Positions 34,342 through 44,926 are shown, numbered from the stretch's first letter. The stretch is 44,926 nt of DNA from CAZHRJ01 sp964534765 (GCA_964534765.1 CAZHRJ010000006.1:1-44926), one strand, 5' to 3'. Notes: generated from the sequence alone by a model not told the origin. Numbers and translations: made by a program.

Positions 34342-34745
34342 GATTGCGCCAGCCGTTCCGCCTCTTCCAGATAATATCTGGCCTTCTGATCCTCAGGCTT
34401 CAGGCTGAGCGCCTCCCGAAATAATCGGATGGATGAGGCAAAATCCTTGGCCTTGAGCGCTTCAACACCCTGCCGGTACCGCTGGGCGAAATCATTTTCG
34501 CGGTCATCCGATTCGGGAAGGATTTCGATGTAGTCAAGGGACGTCCATGGGAAAAACGTGTGCCCGTCCGACGGGCCGACCGGGACCTCCTTGTGGCCGT
34601 CGTCCCTCAGGGCTTTGCGGTGCCATCGGCCCAACACTTGGACGCCGCTGTAATCCATCGACGCCACCCGCCCGATGTACGTCGTCCCGGGCCGGTCAGC
34701 CCCGGGACCGCTCAACAGAACACGCACGGCACTGCCTTCAAGCAC
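34338..34745 (-). CDS. Small protein with beta-type N-terminal domain and one TPR unit
   Basis: This 135-residue protein is of unknown function. Residues 1-75 look like a small beta barrel ('AVRVLLSGPGADR', 'YIGRVASMDYSGVQVLG', 'FFPWTSLDYIEIL'), perhaps of an SH3- or Hfq-like kind. Residues 85-135 form a single tetratricopeptide unit ('YRQGVEALKAKDFASSIRLF', 'ALSLKPEDQKARYYLEEAE'). There is no signal peptide. It lies 13 bp after the response regulator and overlaps ispF, so it is part of the long minus-strand operon. It may be an adaptor for the signalling genes upstream; that is inference from position. Confidence 0.7.
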   Translation of the reverse strand: MLEGSAVRVLLSGPGADRPGTTYIGRVASMDYSGVQVLGRWHRKALRDDGHKEVPVGPSDGHTFFPWTSLDYIEILPESDDRENDFAQRYRQGVEALKAKDFASSIRLFREALSLKPEDQKARYYLEEAERLAQS

Positions 34746-34758
34746 GACGGAGTGACCG

Positions 34759-35127
34759 TTACGCGGCCGAACCGAGAATCGCGTTGACCTTGGTTACCAG
34801 CTCGTCGATGTCCACCGGTTTGGTGAGAAAATCGGATATGCCGGCGCTCACGACGCCAAAATCATTTTTCATCTGTTCGTATGCGCTGCACATGATCACG
34901 GGCATGTTGAATCCGGCCTCCCGAAGCGCCGTGACGAACTCGACGCCGTGCATCTCCGGCATCTTGATGTCGGTGATGATCAGATCCACCGCCATCCCCC
35001 GGACCACCGTGAGAGCCTTGCGGCCGTTGTCCACCAGCAACACCTCGTAGCCCTCCTCGCTCAGCGTCTCCTTGTAGATCTCCCGGAGCTTGGCTTCGTC
35101 CTCCACCACCAATATTTTCTTGGCCAT
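34759..35127 (-). CDS. Single-domain response regulator (receiver only)
   Basis: The 122-residue protein is a lone receiver domain: 'ILVVEDE' with the acidic pocket Glu9/Asp10, phosphoacceptor Asp53 in 'LIITDIKMPEMHG', Ser81 in 'IMCSAY' and Lys103 in 'FLTKPVD'. There is no DNA-binding or enzymatic output domain, so it must act through partner proteins or in a phosphorelay. It begins 2 bp after the stop of the histidine kinase gene, which makes that kinase its likely phosphodonor. Confidence 0.95.
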   Translation of the reverse strand: MAKKILVVEDEAKLREIYKETLSEEGYEVLLVDNGRKALTVVRGMAVDLIITDIKMPEMHGVEFVTALREAGFNMPVIMCSAYEQMKNDFGVVSAGISDFLTKPVDIDELVTKVNAILGSAA

Positions 35128-35129
35128 GA

Positions 35130-36923
35130 CTAGACGGTCGCTCCCGCCGCCGGCGGCGCCTGAGGAAGGCGAACGATGAAGGTAGTCCCCTTGCCGATTT
35201 CACTTTCCACGGTGATGTCTCCCTTATGCTCCTGGACAATCCGGTGAACGATGGAAAGACCCAACCCGGTGCCGTCCGTTTTGGTGGTGAAAAACGGGGC
35301 GAAAACCTTTTCAAGGTGTTTCTGGTCAATCCCGCAGCCGGTGTCGGCAACTTTGACCTGGATCATCTCCCGACCATCCTCCTCTTTTATCCGTTCCGAG
35401 GTCACTGTCAGTTTTCCATTTGCTTTCATCGCTTGCAAGGCATTTTGATAAAGATTTAGGAAAACCTGTTTCATCTCGTGCAGGTCCACTTCGACTTCCG
35501 GGAGAGTCTCATCCAGAACAAAATCCAGGCCCACCTGGGCTTCCTTGAAATTCCCCTCAACAATGTACCCGACGTCCCTCAAAAACTTGCCCACGGGCGT
35601 CCGGACCAACTGGAGGGATCCCTCTTTGGACATGTCCATCATCCCGGCAACGATCCGGTTGATCCGGTCCACTTCCTCGATGATCGATTTGGTTTTCACC
35701 AGCAGGGCATCCGGCTCGGCCAGTTTTTGGAGTTTCCGGTTCAGAAGCTGAATGTTCCCGCGAATCGCCGATAGCGGGTTTCGGATCTCATGCGCGGCGC
35801 CGGCTGCCAGCTGGCCCACCACCGCCAGCCGGTCATTTCGGCGGACCTGCTGCTCCAATACTTTGATCGCCGTCAAATCGACAAAAATTCCCATCGCGCC
35901 GATCACCCGGTCGCCCTCGGCCAGAACCGGCGAGACGCTGACGCCCAGGACCTGCTTATTTCGTTCGCCCCGGTCAATCTGAATTTCAACGTTCCGGCGG
36001 TCCATTGAGGATGTCACCGCCTCCGTCAGAAGCCGGGCGAATTCCGCCAGCGGCGGCAAATCGGACACCTTCATTCCGAGGATGTCGCCGGCCTGATAAT
36101 TCAAAATCGTCAGGCCCGCCGGATTCAGCGTGGTCACCCGGCCATCGAGATCGACCGCCAGAAGGCCGCTGGTGAGACTGAGGAGAATGCTCTCGTTATA
36201 TTGTTTCATCTGCAGGATCTGCGTGACGAGTCGCGCGTTTTCAAGCGCGATGGCGGCCTGGGAGCAAAGCAGGGTCATGCGGTCATGGTCCGACTGAGTA
36301 AACTCATCCACCGCGCGGCTGCTCAGAAGAAGCAGAATCCCCAGGGTCTGATTTCCCACCCGCATCGGAACGTAAACCGCCGTCGGGTACCGGCCCTCGG
36401 ACGGCATCGATATCGGCACCGGAGACTTCATGGCCCATTGCAGAAATCCCGACGTCTTCTGGCGATCGATCTCCGCCAGATCCTCCGGCGTGGTCTCCCA
36501 GGTTTCAGAGAGCGTAAAGCCGAGGTCCTCGGATCCCTGGTAGAGCGCCGCGCCGCCGATGGGCAGAATTTTTTCGCGGATCATGTTGATCAACAACTGC
36601 ACGATCTCGTCCCGGGTCTGCGCCAGACCGATGGCCGACGAGAGGTCGCGAAGCGTGTTGAGCTCGTCCTTGCCCTTCGACAGCTCGTCGATGGCTTCCT
36701 GCTGAAGCTTGGTCGTCTCCGTCAGCTCCACCAGCCGGGCCCGGCCCTTGTCGATCGCCGAATTCACCTTGTCGGTCAGAGACACACCGCCCAGCAGGAC
36801 CGGCGTGGCGGCTTCCCGCATGAATCCCTCCGACGCGGCGGCTTCGAATTCGTCGATCAGGGCCAGGACCTTTTTGACCAGAACGGTCATTTTGAGATAG
36901 GAAGCGGTGCTCTGCTGGGCCAT
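35130..36923 (-). CDS. Cytoplasmic sensor histidine kinase (GAF-PAS-HisKA-HATPase)
   Basis: The 597-residue kinase has no transmembrane helix, so it senses something inside the cell. Domains in order are a helical N-terminus (1-90), GAF (about 90-235), PAS (about 245-355), a HisKA dimerisation helix with phospho-acceptor His378 in 'AAHEIRNPLSAIRGN', and HATPase_c (about 475-590) with 'NLYQNALQAM' (N box), 'VKVADTGCGI' (G1) and 'TKTDGTGLGLSIV' (G2). It overlaps neither neighbour but sits 1-2 bp from each: HDOD upstream and the receiver downstream. The set suggests a small signalling module controlling, or co-expressed with, the housekeeping genes downstream. Confidence 0.95.
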   Translation of the reverse strand: MAQQSTASYLKMTVLVKKVLALIDEFEAAASEGFMREAATPVLLGGVSLTDKVNSAIDKGRARLVELTETTKLQQEAIDELSKGKDELNTLRDLSSAIGLAQTRDEIVQLLINMIREKILPIGGAALYQGSEDLGFTLSETWETTPEDLAEIDRQKTSGFLQWAMKSPVPISMPSEGRYPTAVYVPMRVGNQTLGILLLLSSRAVDEFTQSDHDRMTLLCSQAAIALENARLVTQILQMKQYNESILLSLTSGLLAVDLDGRVTTLNPAGLTILNYQAGDILGMKVSDLPPLAEFARLLTEAVTSSMDRRNVEIQIDRGERNKQVLGVSVSPVLAEGDRVIGAMGIFVDLTAIKVLEQQVRRNDRLAVVGQLAAGAAHEIRNPLSAIRGNIQLLNRKLQKLAEPDALLVKTKSIIEEVDRINRIVAGMMDMSKEGSLQLVRTPVGKFLRDVGYIVEGNFKEAQVGLDFVLDETLPEVEVDLHEMKQVFLNLYQNALQAMKANGKLTVTSERIKEEDGREMIQVKVADTGCGIDQKHLEKVFAPFFTTKTDGTGLGLSIVHRIVQEHKGDITVESEIGKGTTFIVRLPQAPPAAGATV

Positions 36924-36924
36924 G

Positions 36925-37779
36925 TCAGAGCATCTCCAGAAAGACTTCGGCTTTCTCGATTTCTTTTTCCGACGAGTTCCTGAGCTGCTCGATGTCCGCC
37001 TGGGCCAGTTTGAATTCGGCGATCGCGGTTTTGTCCAGCACCGGCATCTGGCTGTCTCCGCCGTTGCCGATTTTGAACGCCCGGCAGAGGAAATCGGCCA
37101 GATGAACGATCGCGGTCAACTGGGGATTGTATTTCGACAGCCCCCAGTTGTGGTGATAGGCGAGCGGGTCCTGAAGTTTTTTCGGCAGGTTCCATTTTTG
37201 GGCGAGGATGTACCCGACGTTGGCGTGAGTGAGTCCCAGAACTTTTGACTCGGCCTCGTACAGCAGGATGTTCTGGCTCCGGCATAAAGCCATCACGGCC
37301 TTGAACTCCTCATGGACATTCTGGTCCAGAACGATTTTGCCGATGTCGTGAATCAGCCCCGCCGTGAACGCCTCCTCCTTGTCCGGGTACCTCACCCGCT
37401 CCGCCAGCATCCGGCAGATCACGCCCACTCCGAGCGAATGCTCCCAGAACGCCCGCCGGTCAAACAGTTCCTCCTCACCCTTGTCCCGAAACAACTGGAA
37501 CATCGTCGCGGTCAGGGCCAGGTTCTGGATGGCGTTAAACCCAAGAATCGTGGTCGCGTGTCCCACGGACGAAATTTGCGACGGAAATCCAAAATATGCC
37601 GAGTTCACCAGCCGCAGGACTCGGGAAGACAGGGAGGGATCCGCGGCGATCGCCGCGCCGACTTCCCGCGCGGAGGTCTTGGGATTCTGCACCATGGCAT
37701 TGATTCGCGTCACCACCACGGGCAGAGTCGGCAGTTTCTCGATTTTCGCGATCAGCTCTTTAAGTTTGGATTTTTCCAT
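36925..37779 (-). CDS. HDOD domain signalling protein
   Basis: HDOD domains are relatives of HD phosphohydrolases without catalytic metal ligands and often work with two-component systems. The 284-residue protein shows 'IEKLPTLPVVVTRINAMVQN', 'IAADPSLSSRVLRLVNSAYFG', 'HATTILGFNAIQNLALTAT', 'FTAGLIHDIGKIVLDQ' and 'WNLPKKLQDPLAYHHNW', spanning the whole HDOD fold to about 225. A short helical tail ends at 'EVFLEML'. It precedes the histidine kinase by 1 bp. Unlike many HDOD proteins it keeps an HDIGK-like sequence ('IHDIGK'), so residual binding of a ligand is possible. It has no receiver domain of its own; the downstream RR may supply that. Confidence 0.93.
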   Translation of the reverse strand: MEKSKLKELIAKIEKLPTLPVVVTRINAMVQNPKTSAREVGAAIAADPSLSSRVLRLVNSAYFGFPSQISSVGHATTILGFNAIQNLALTATMFQLFRDKGEEELFDRRAFWEHSLGVGVICRMLAERVRYPDKEEAFTAGLIHDIGKIVLDQNVHEEFKAVMALCRSQNILLYEAESKVLGLTHANVGYILAQKWNLPKKLQDPLAYHHNWGLSKYNPQLTAIVHLADFLCRAFKIGNGGDSQMPVLDKTAIAEFKLAQADIEQLRNSSEKEIEKAEVFLEML

Positions 37780-37811
37780 CTGAGATCAGAATTCGCCCCG
37801 CCGGGAGGCAA

Positions 37812-38306
37812 TTATTCCTCCGCCGGCTCGGACGCCCCCTCTGCCGGTTTCGACCCCGGCGCCGGCCGATCCATTCCACTCCGCGGCTCACCGGTGTCGG
37901 CTGACAACTCCTCCTCGGATTCCTCCTCCGGAAATGGCTCCTCCGACTCGGCAGTGTCCGAAGACAGCCCGACATCCTCATTCTCCTCCACCGGATCGTC
38001 CCCATCCACTGACTCGGACTCCGTGTCGACATCCTCCGGCTCATCCTCAAACTCCGACGCGTCTTCCAACGCCGCCTCGGACTCGCCGTCCACGGATTTC
38101 ACATCGCCGGGCGCGGATGTCGGCGTATCCGAGGGTTCCAGCATACTTGCGGGTTCGTCCCCCGGCGCGGATTCAGTTGAAGAAGCGGGCGGGGCATTCA
38201 GCGCCGAAAAAATAGCCCAGGTCGCGCCGCTGACAACCAGCGTCAGAACACAGGCCGGCCATACCCACGTGCGCGGCTTCTTGCTCTCCATATTATATTG
38301 CGTCAT
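37812..38306 (-). CDS. Membrane-anchored protein with very acidic tail
   Basis: I place the start at the ATG at 38306, six bases after AGGAGG; the upstream extension is not needed. The 164-residue protein has a short basic start ('MTQYNMESKKPRTW'), one helix (about 15-37, 'VWPACVLTLVVSGATWAIF') and then about 125 residues made almost wholly of Glu, Asp, Ser, Pro, Ala and Gly. The tail should lie outside the membrane by the positive-inside rule and be disordered. No family is recognisable. It is the first gene of the eight-gene minus-strand run and has the only promoter I can see for it. Confidence 0.75.
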   Translation of the reverse strand: MTQYNMESKKPRTWVWPACVLTLVVSGATWAIFSALNAPPASSTESAPGDEPASMLEPSDTPTSAPGDVKSVDGESEAALEDASEFEDEPEDVDTESESVDGDDPVEENEDVGLSSDTAESEEPFPEEESEEELSADTGEPRSGMDRPAPGSKPAEGASEPAEE

Positions 38307-38361
38307 CTGAATCCTCCTGACGTCCGATGGATTCGCCCGGCCCATTTGGGCGTACCGGAGG

Positions 38362-38389
38362 ATTGTCTCACGGGCGGTTGCGTTGTCAA
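38362..38389 (-). promoter_or_regulatory. Sigma70-like promoter for the HDOD-kinase-ispF-cysS-rlmB run
   Basis: On the minus strand TTGACA (38384-38389) and GACAAT (38362-38367) are 16 bp apart, about 55 bases before the ATG at 38306. An AGGAGG ribosome site follows at about 38312-38318. Confidence 0.5.
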
Positions 38390-38508
38390 GAAAAACACAA
38401 TAAATCCGTTGGATGTCCTGCATGGGCCGCCGAATCTTGATCTTGCCGGTCTTTCATGATCCTGTGTGTCGAAATGCGAAGTCTTCGGAATACCGGAAGG
38501 AATACGCG

Positions 38509-40182
38509 ATGCCGCTGATCGTCATCGGATTGACCGGTGTCGTCCTTCTGACGGCAGGGTACAGGGTCTATGGGCGTTTTGTTGCGCGCGTGTTCGGGCT
38601 GGATCCGGCGAGGCGGACGCCCGCCCACGAATTTGCGGACGGCGTCGATTTCATTCCGACCCGGCCGGTCATCCTTCTGGGCCAGCATTTTGCCGCCATC
38701 GCCGCCGTGGGACCCATCGCGGGGCCGATTCTGGCTGGGACAAAATATGGCTGGCTGCTAAGTTTCGTCTGGATCATCTTCGGCGCGATTTTCGTCGGCG
38801 CTGTCCACGACTTCTCGGCTCTCATGGCCAGCGTCCGCCACAAAGCCCGGTCCATCGCGGAAATCGTCGGCGTCTACATGAACGCCTGGACTCAAAAAAT
38901 CTTTCTGGTCTATATCTGGATTTCGCTCATCTATGTCATCATCGTCTTCGCGGATCTCACCGCCGCCGCGTTCGCCAGCCGGCCTCAGATGGGCGCGGAG
39001 AATTTCGGGCCGGGAGTGGCGACCAGTTCTCTTCTCTATTTGATCCTCGCGGTCGGCCTCGGAATCTGGATGTACCGGTACGGGGCGCCGCTCTTGCCGG
39101 TGACGGTAGTCGGGGTGATTTTTCTTTTGATCCTGATTGTCCTCGGCCAGAAGCTGCCCATCCACCTGGGACAGAAATCATGGGGAGCGATCATTCTTGG
39201 TTATTGTTTCATCGCCAGCGTCATTCCCCTCTGGATACTGCTTCAACCCCGGGGATACCTTGGCGGATTCATCCTCTACGCCAGCCTTCTGGCGGGCGCG
39301 CTGGGATTCGTGTTCTATCGTGAGCCGGTGAGCAGCCCGGCGTTTTCGGCTGATCTGCGCTGGGAGGTCTTCCCCCTGGGCGCCGGAGTTTTTCCGCTTC
39401 TCTTTACCACAATCGCCTGCGGCGCCTGCTCCGGGTTCCACGGCCTTGTCGCCGCCGGCACCACCGCCCGGCAACTGGACCGGGAAACTGACGCGCGGCT
39501 CGTCGGATACGGCGGGATGCTCCTTGAGGGATTCGTCGCGCTCGTGGCGCTCGCCACCGTCATCCTGTTCGTCTCCAAAGGCGGCGGCGGCGCGGCGCCG
39601 GATGAAATCTACGCGCGGGGCCTTGCCACCTTTCTGCAGATCGTCGGTATACCGTTCGCGATCGGCGTGTCGTTCGCCAAACTGGCTTTCGCCACGTTCA
39701 TCTACGACACCCTCGACGTCGCCACCCGGCTGGGCCGGTACATTTTTCAGGAACTCACCGGCTGGACCGGCCGGGCCGGAAAATACGCGGGGACCTTTCT
39801 CACCATCGCGGTTCCCGCCGCCGTCCTGCTTGGCCAGCCCGAAGGCGGCGTGCCGGCATGGAAATCCTACTGGCCGCTTTTTGGGACATCCAATCAGCTT
39901 CTGGCCTGCCTGACTCTGGCGGCGATCACCCTGTGGCTGAGCCATGAGCGGCGGGCCTGGTGGGTGACGGGCATACCCTGCGTGTTCATGGGACTGGTCA
40001 CACTCGGCAGTCTCTGGGCGATCAACGCCAAGTGGCTGCGGTCAGCTGAAACCGTTTCTCCTATCCACGCGGCAAGCCTAGGCCTGGCGGTTCTTGCCGC
40101 GGTATTTCTCGGTTCAACGCTCTTTTACCTGCTGAAGGAACTGAAGGCATTGAAGACCCGACCCGCCGATCCGGCGGTTTGA
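38509..40182 (+). CDS. cstA: CstA-family carbon starvation/pyruvate-type transporter
   Basis: CstA proteins import pyruvate or peptides in starved cells. From the ATG at 38509 (after GGAAGGA) the protein has 557 residues and about 15 membrane segments. Family motifs are 'LTAGYRVYGRFVARVFGLD', 'FIPTRPVILLGQHFAAIAAVGPIAGPILA' (the CstA signature), 'GAVHDFSALMASVRHKARSIAEI', 'ACGACSGFHGLVAAGTTARQL' and 'FGTSNQLLACLTL'. It is shorter than E. coli CstA (about 700), like many non-proteobacterial members. The 203 bp to the divergent gene must hold its promoter; none is strong. The DUF486 remnant follows 21 bp later with its own AGGAGG. Confidence 0.93.
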   Translation: MPLIVIGLTGVVLLTAGYRVYGRFVARVFGLDPARRTPAHEFADGVDFIPTRPVILLGQHFAAIAAVGPIAGPILAGTKYGWLLSFVWIIFGAIFVGAVHDFSALMASVRHKARSIAEIVGVYMNAWTQKIFLVYIWISLIYVIIVFADLTAAAFASRPQMGAENFGPGVATSSLLYLILAVGLGIWMYRYGAPLLPVTVVGVIFLLILIVLGQKLPIHLGQKSWGAIILGYCFIASVIPLWILLQPRGYLGGFILYASLLAGALGFVFYREPVSSPAFSADLRWEVFPLGAGVFPLLFTTIACGACSGFHGLVAAGTTARQLDRETDARLVGYGGMLLEGFVALVALATVILFVSKGGGGAAPDEIYARGLATFLQIVGIPFAIGVSFAKLAFATFIYDTLDVATRLGRYIFQELTGWTGRAGKYAGTFLTIAVPAAVLLGQPEGGVPAWKSYWPLFGTSNQLLACLTLAAITLWLSHERRAWWVTGIPCVFMGLVTLGSLWAINAKWLRSAETVSPIHAASLGLAVLAAVFLGSTLFYLLKELKALKTRPADPAV

Positions 40183-40203
40183 AAATTCCAGGAGGAAAAA
40201 ACG

Positions 40204-40577
40204 ATGACGACGGTGATCTTGTTGATCTGCTCCAATGTGTTCATGACGATGGCCTGGTACGGCCACCTCAAGTACAAGCAACACGCGCTGTGGATCGTGG
40301 TCTGGCCAGCTGGCTCATCGCTCTCCCGGAGTACATGCTCCAGGTTCCCGCCAACCGGTTCGGACACGGGTATTTCAGCGCGCCGCAGCTGAAAATCATC
40401 CAGGAGGTCATTTCGATATCCGTCTTCGTCCTGTTTTGCATCGCTTACTTGAAGGAACCCATGCGTTGGAACCATGCGGTGTCATTCGCGTTCATCCTGG
40501 CCGCTGTCTTTTTCGCGCTCCTCGACCCGCCCGCCGCGGCCGGGAATACGAGCCTGTATCAAAATGGCAGTCGGTAG
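40204..40577 (+). pseudogene. DUF486 (small multidrug-resistance-like) gene with one-base deletion
   Basis: The ATG after AGGAGG encodes 'VILLICSNVFMTMAWYGHLKY', the start of a DUF486 four-helix membrane protein. After 'ALWIVV' the frame breaks at about 40302/40303. The next frame continues exactly as expected ('ASWLIALPEYMLQVPANRFG', 'QLKIIQEVISISVFVLFCIAYLKEP', 'WNHAVSFAFILAAVFFALL') to 40577. Adding one C to give GTC-CTG-GCC would restore a 120-odd-residue protein. Either the gene is freshly broken or the base is a sequence error; coverage would tell. The function of DUF486 is unknown, though the fold is of the drug/metabolite transporter type. Confidence 0.88.
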
Positions 40578-40683
40578 TTGGATCGTATGGGTCATTTGGG
40601 TTCAGGCTCTAAAGGATGATCCGGCGCGGGCGATTTCCAAATATATTTGACAATTGTCCCATTTTTGTTTACCTTCCCGGCCA
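40578..40683 (+). promoter_or_regulatory. hppA promoter region, possibly leaderless
   Basis: TTGACA at 40647-40652 and TACCTT at 40670-40675 are 17 bp apart. The expected transcription start (about 40682) is within two bases of the hppA ATG at 40684, and no Shine-Dalgarno sequence precedes that ATG. Confidence 0.45.
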
Positions 40684-43148
<2,465 letters not shown>

Positions 43149-43985
43149 CAACGCGCGCCGCCGATCTCCGAACCCCGGGGCGGCCAAGCCTCTAAGCACC
43201 GACAGGGCGTCGGCGGGCCGGGCCAGTCGCCAGCGGGTGCCGCGCGCTCGTCGGCCGATCGCAATCGGGATGCCTTCCCGGGCCCGCACGGCGCGAAATA
43301 AATCCTCATCCGTTTTGTCGTCTCCCAGCGCGATACAGAACGCATCCGGCGATCCAATACGCCACAGCACGGCCGGCACGGCCAGTCCCTTGTGCGCCCT
43401 CCAGGGGCGCGCTTCGATCGCCCCCTTGCTGCGGATGCAGGCCAGAATCTTTTTTTCGGCGTAGGGCCGGATGAGGATTTGAAAGGCTCGGCGAGCGTCG
43501 CGGGATTTGGCCCGGCGGGCGAGCCGGAAATGGAGGGAGATGGACACGCGTTTATTTTCGAGCGTGAAAGTCGAATCGATACAGGCGCGAAGTCGCGGAA
43601 CGAGCCTGCGGATGGCTGATTCGGCCGCGCGGCTCCGGACCAGTTTGAGAATGCGGCCCTGGCCGTACGACAGGTCCACGCCGTGAGTCCCGACGAACCA
43701 GGTCCGGCGAAGCGGCACGAGTTTTCGGATGGCCCTGATGGGCCGGCCGGTGACGATGACCGGGACGAGCCGCGGGGTTCGTTCAAGATCGCGAAGCAGG
43801 TCGAGGAGGGCCGCGCCGGGGATCGCGTCCTGGGGTCGGCCGGCGATGGGGATGAGGGTGCCGTCGTAGTCCATGAACACAATCAGGGTCTGACCGGGCC
43901 GCATGCGGCGGCGAATTCGGCCAAGAAGCGCCGGGACGCGGCCCGCGGTCATCGGTGGATCAACGAGATCGGCCCAGGAACACAT

Positions 43986-44361
43986 TCAGAATTTGGAACG
44001 GAAGTCTGATCGGAATAGGGATCATCGCCGTTGTCATTCTCCGGATCCTCCTCTGGCGGTATCCCCTCTTTCGGGGCGTTTGCTCGTCTATTTTCATGTG
44101 CGGGTTGATTCTACCCACAAATGCCCCGGCGCGTCAAAGTCAGTACCTGCTGAGTCCGACAAAACTAATGGGCGCCGAACTCCCATTATTCACATCGAGA
44201 TCACCAACCAGACCGCCGAACCAGACCGCCGGGCAAATGGATATTTTGCCTGTCAGATGGTACATTGAGTTCTGCTTTGTTGTTATTGTGTTCTGTATAA
44301 TTAATGGGAGCTGGCAGTTGCCATCTGTCAGCCGATAATCTGCAAGCTGAAAGCTGACGGC
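43986..44361. other. About 380 bp without a recognised gene
   Basis: Only low-complexity or chance ORFs are seen, the longest a 127-codon plus-strand frame (43955-44338) with no family resemblance. Near 44325-44368 a partial inverted repeat (TGTCAGCCG against CGGCTGATA) leads into the 44-nt repeat. The sequence is noticeably more AT-rich than the genes around it. Confidence 0.6.
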
Positions 44362-44405
44362 TGATAGCTCAAAGATCGACTCCCATTACTTATCCGACAT
44401 CAATA
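44362..44405. repeat. 45-nt dispersed repeat, copy 2
   Basis: The stretch beginning TGATAGCTCAAAGATCGAC matches 5804-5848 with three substitutions and one gap. It ends 4 bases before the tRNA-His gene. Confidence 0.8.
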
Positions 44406-44408
44406 ATC

Positions 44409-44482
44409 GGTGGCCGTAGCTCAGTTGGCAGAGCATCTGACTGTGGCTCAGAGGGTCGCGGGTTCAAATCCCGTCGGTCACC
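44409..44482 (+). tRNA. tRNA-His (GTG anticodon)
   Basis: The cloverleaf folds fully: acceptor GTGGCCG (44410-44416) with CGGTCAC (44475-44481), D arm GCTC/GAGC, anticodon stem TCTGA/TCAGA around loop CTGTGGC (anticodon GTG), and a T arm with GGTTCAAATC. G at 44409 can serve as the extra G-1 of tRNA-His, pairing with C73 at 44482. The CCA end does not seem to be fully encoded. The 44-nt repeat lies just upstream. Confidence 0.95.
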
Positions 44483-44512
44483 CATCCTGGGATTTTCGCT
44501 TAAGCTGAACGG

Positions 44513-44875
44513 TCAGGCGGGTCTCGCTTCCTCCGCGACGTCGGGCAGAAGAAAAGGTATGGATTTCCGCAGTTCTCCCATATAAATAAATCCGCCGCCG
44601 GGCTTGTCGATTCCGGCGGTCTCGATGACGAATTCGAACATGTCGGTCGCCTCCTTTTTTGAAACCACCACCGTCACGATCTCTTTTTCCTCCTGAATTT
44701 GCATCCCATCCTTGCCGATGGGATCTCCGACATTGGACCCGCGCGAGTAGTAGAAGTTGGCTGTGGTGATTCCCCGCTGATGGATGGCTTCGATCAGCGG
44801 TTTGCCGGCGCCCTTGGGCAGAATGCACGTGATGATTCTGCCGTCGATATCCGCCAAAATGCCCTCGGGACTCAT
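44513..44875 (-). CDS. PII-like regulatory protein
   Basis: The 120-residue protein has the ferredoxin-like fold of PII signal proteins: first strand 'RIITCILPKGAGKPLIEAIHQRGITTANFYYSRG', the second unit 'EKEIVTVVVSKKEATDMFEFVIETAGIDKPGGGFIYMGEL', and a Pro/Ala tail. The T-loop region ('RGSNVGDPIGKDGMQIQEEK') lacks the uridylylated Tyr of GlnB/GlnK, so regulation would be by ligand only. Such diverged PII proteins often sit next to a membrane protein of the DUF1538 type. The gene before it ends only 14 bp upstream and may be that partner. Confidence 0.8.
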   Translation of the reverse strand: MSPEGILADIDGRIITCILPKGAGKPLIEAIHQRGITTANFYYSRGSNVGDPIGKDGMQIQEEKEIVTVVVSKKEATDMFEFVIETAGIDKPGGGFIYMGELRKSIPFLLPDVAEEARPA

Positions 44876-44889
44876 CGATCCGGTGGGAA

Positions 44890-44926
44890 CTACTTGTGGG
44901 CTTTCGTCAATTTCTCAACCAGCGCG
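44890..44926 (-). CDS. 3' end of an upstream gene (partial)
   Basis: The minus strand reads 'ALVEKLTKAHK' followed by TAG at 44890-44892, 14 bp before the PII-like start. Only eleven residues are visible, so no identity can be given. The spacing suggests an operon with the PII-like gene. Confidence 0.4.
   Translation of the reverse strand, partial: ALVEKLTKAHK

Noticed and set aside
43955..44338. 127-codon plus-strand ORF before tRNA-His
   Set aside because: It begins opposite the otsB start, has no ribosome site and no protein-like pattern beyond a short hydrophobic stretch.
44362..44482. Integration (att) site at tRNA-His
   Set aside because: The repeat is at the 5' side of the tRNA and not at its 3' end, the other copy is beside bluB with no integrase or phage genes between that require it, and the intervening 38 kb is mainly housekeeping.

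Overview
The window looks like a piece of an uncultured bacterial genome. Base composition is GC-rich, TGA is a normal stop, GTG and TTG starts occur, and a run of ten Ns at 42166-42175 marks a scaffold join. I cannot fix the phylum. The secreted protein at 3583-4839 and the membrane pyrophosphatase at 40684-43148 resemble families common in the Bacteroidota/FCB group, and the rest is compatible with a Gram-negative-type bacterium. This placement is an inference from recalled family resemblance, not from a search.

Layout. 1-5759 (+): an envelope-type operon with a coiled-coil protein (partial), a secreted TPR protein, a secreted protein of the family mislabelled 'asparagine synthetase B', and TerC. 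5843-8554 (-): leuC-leuD-bluB. 8633-15334 (+): pyruvate carboxylase, ManC and a sulfatase-like membrane protein, with overlapping ends. 15384-16333: a REP-associated (Y1) transposase between long inverted repeats, whose right repeat now forms the start of a NamZ-like (DUF1343) lipoprotein gene. 17577-18902 (+): a probable bacterial PrimPol, an archaeo-eukaryotic primase with a PriL-like cysteine domain. 18921-27066 (-): a tightly overlapping operon of two ABC half-exporters, a HAD 5'-nucleotidase, an 8-oxoguanine-deaminase-like amidohydrolase and a degenerate HD-GYP protein. 27155-31595: an accessory stretch with a polar protein of unknown function, an orphan ORF, a DUF2442/DUF4160 pair and the ruins of a CRISPR adaptation module (cas1 with an internal deletion, cas2 with one stop codon, cas4 open). 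31596-38306 (-): an eight-gene run from a TM/acidic protein through HDOD, histidine kinase and response regulator to a TPR protein, ispF, cysS and rlmB. 38509-43148 (+): cstA, a frameshifted DUF486 gene and hppA across the gap. 43083-44926: otsB, tRNA-His and a PII-like protein.

The most unusual signal is a family of hairpin-rich mini-repeats with a 48-bp period. They sit in frame inside three unrelated protein genes (the deaminase, one ABC exporter and rlmB), always on the same coding strand and always at a linker or terminus. Stem sequences differ between copies but stay complementary, the unit is open in at least two reading frames, and the layout resembles the Rickettsia palindromic elements. 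Other leads are the PrimPol gene, the step-by-step decay of the cas genes, the RAYT element with true long terminal inverted repeats, a G13 tract in the NamZ gene, and a 45-nt repeat shared between the bluB 3' end and the tRNA-His 5' flank.
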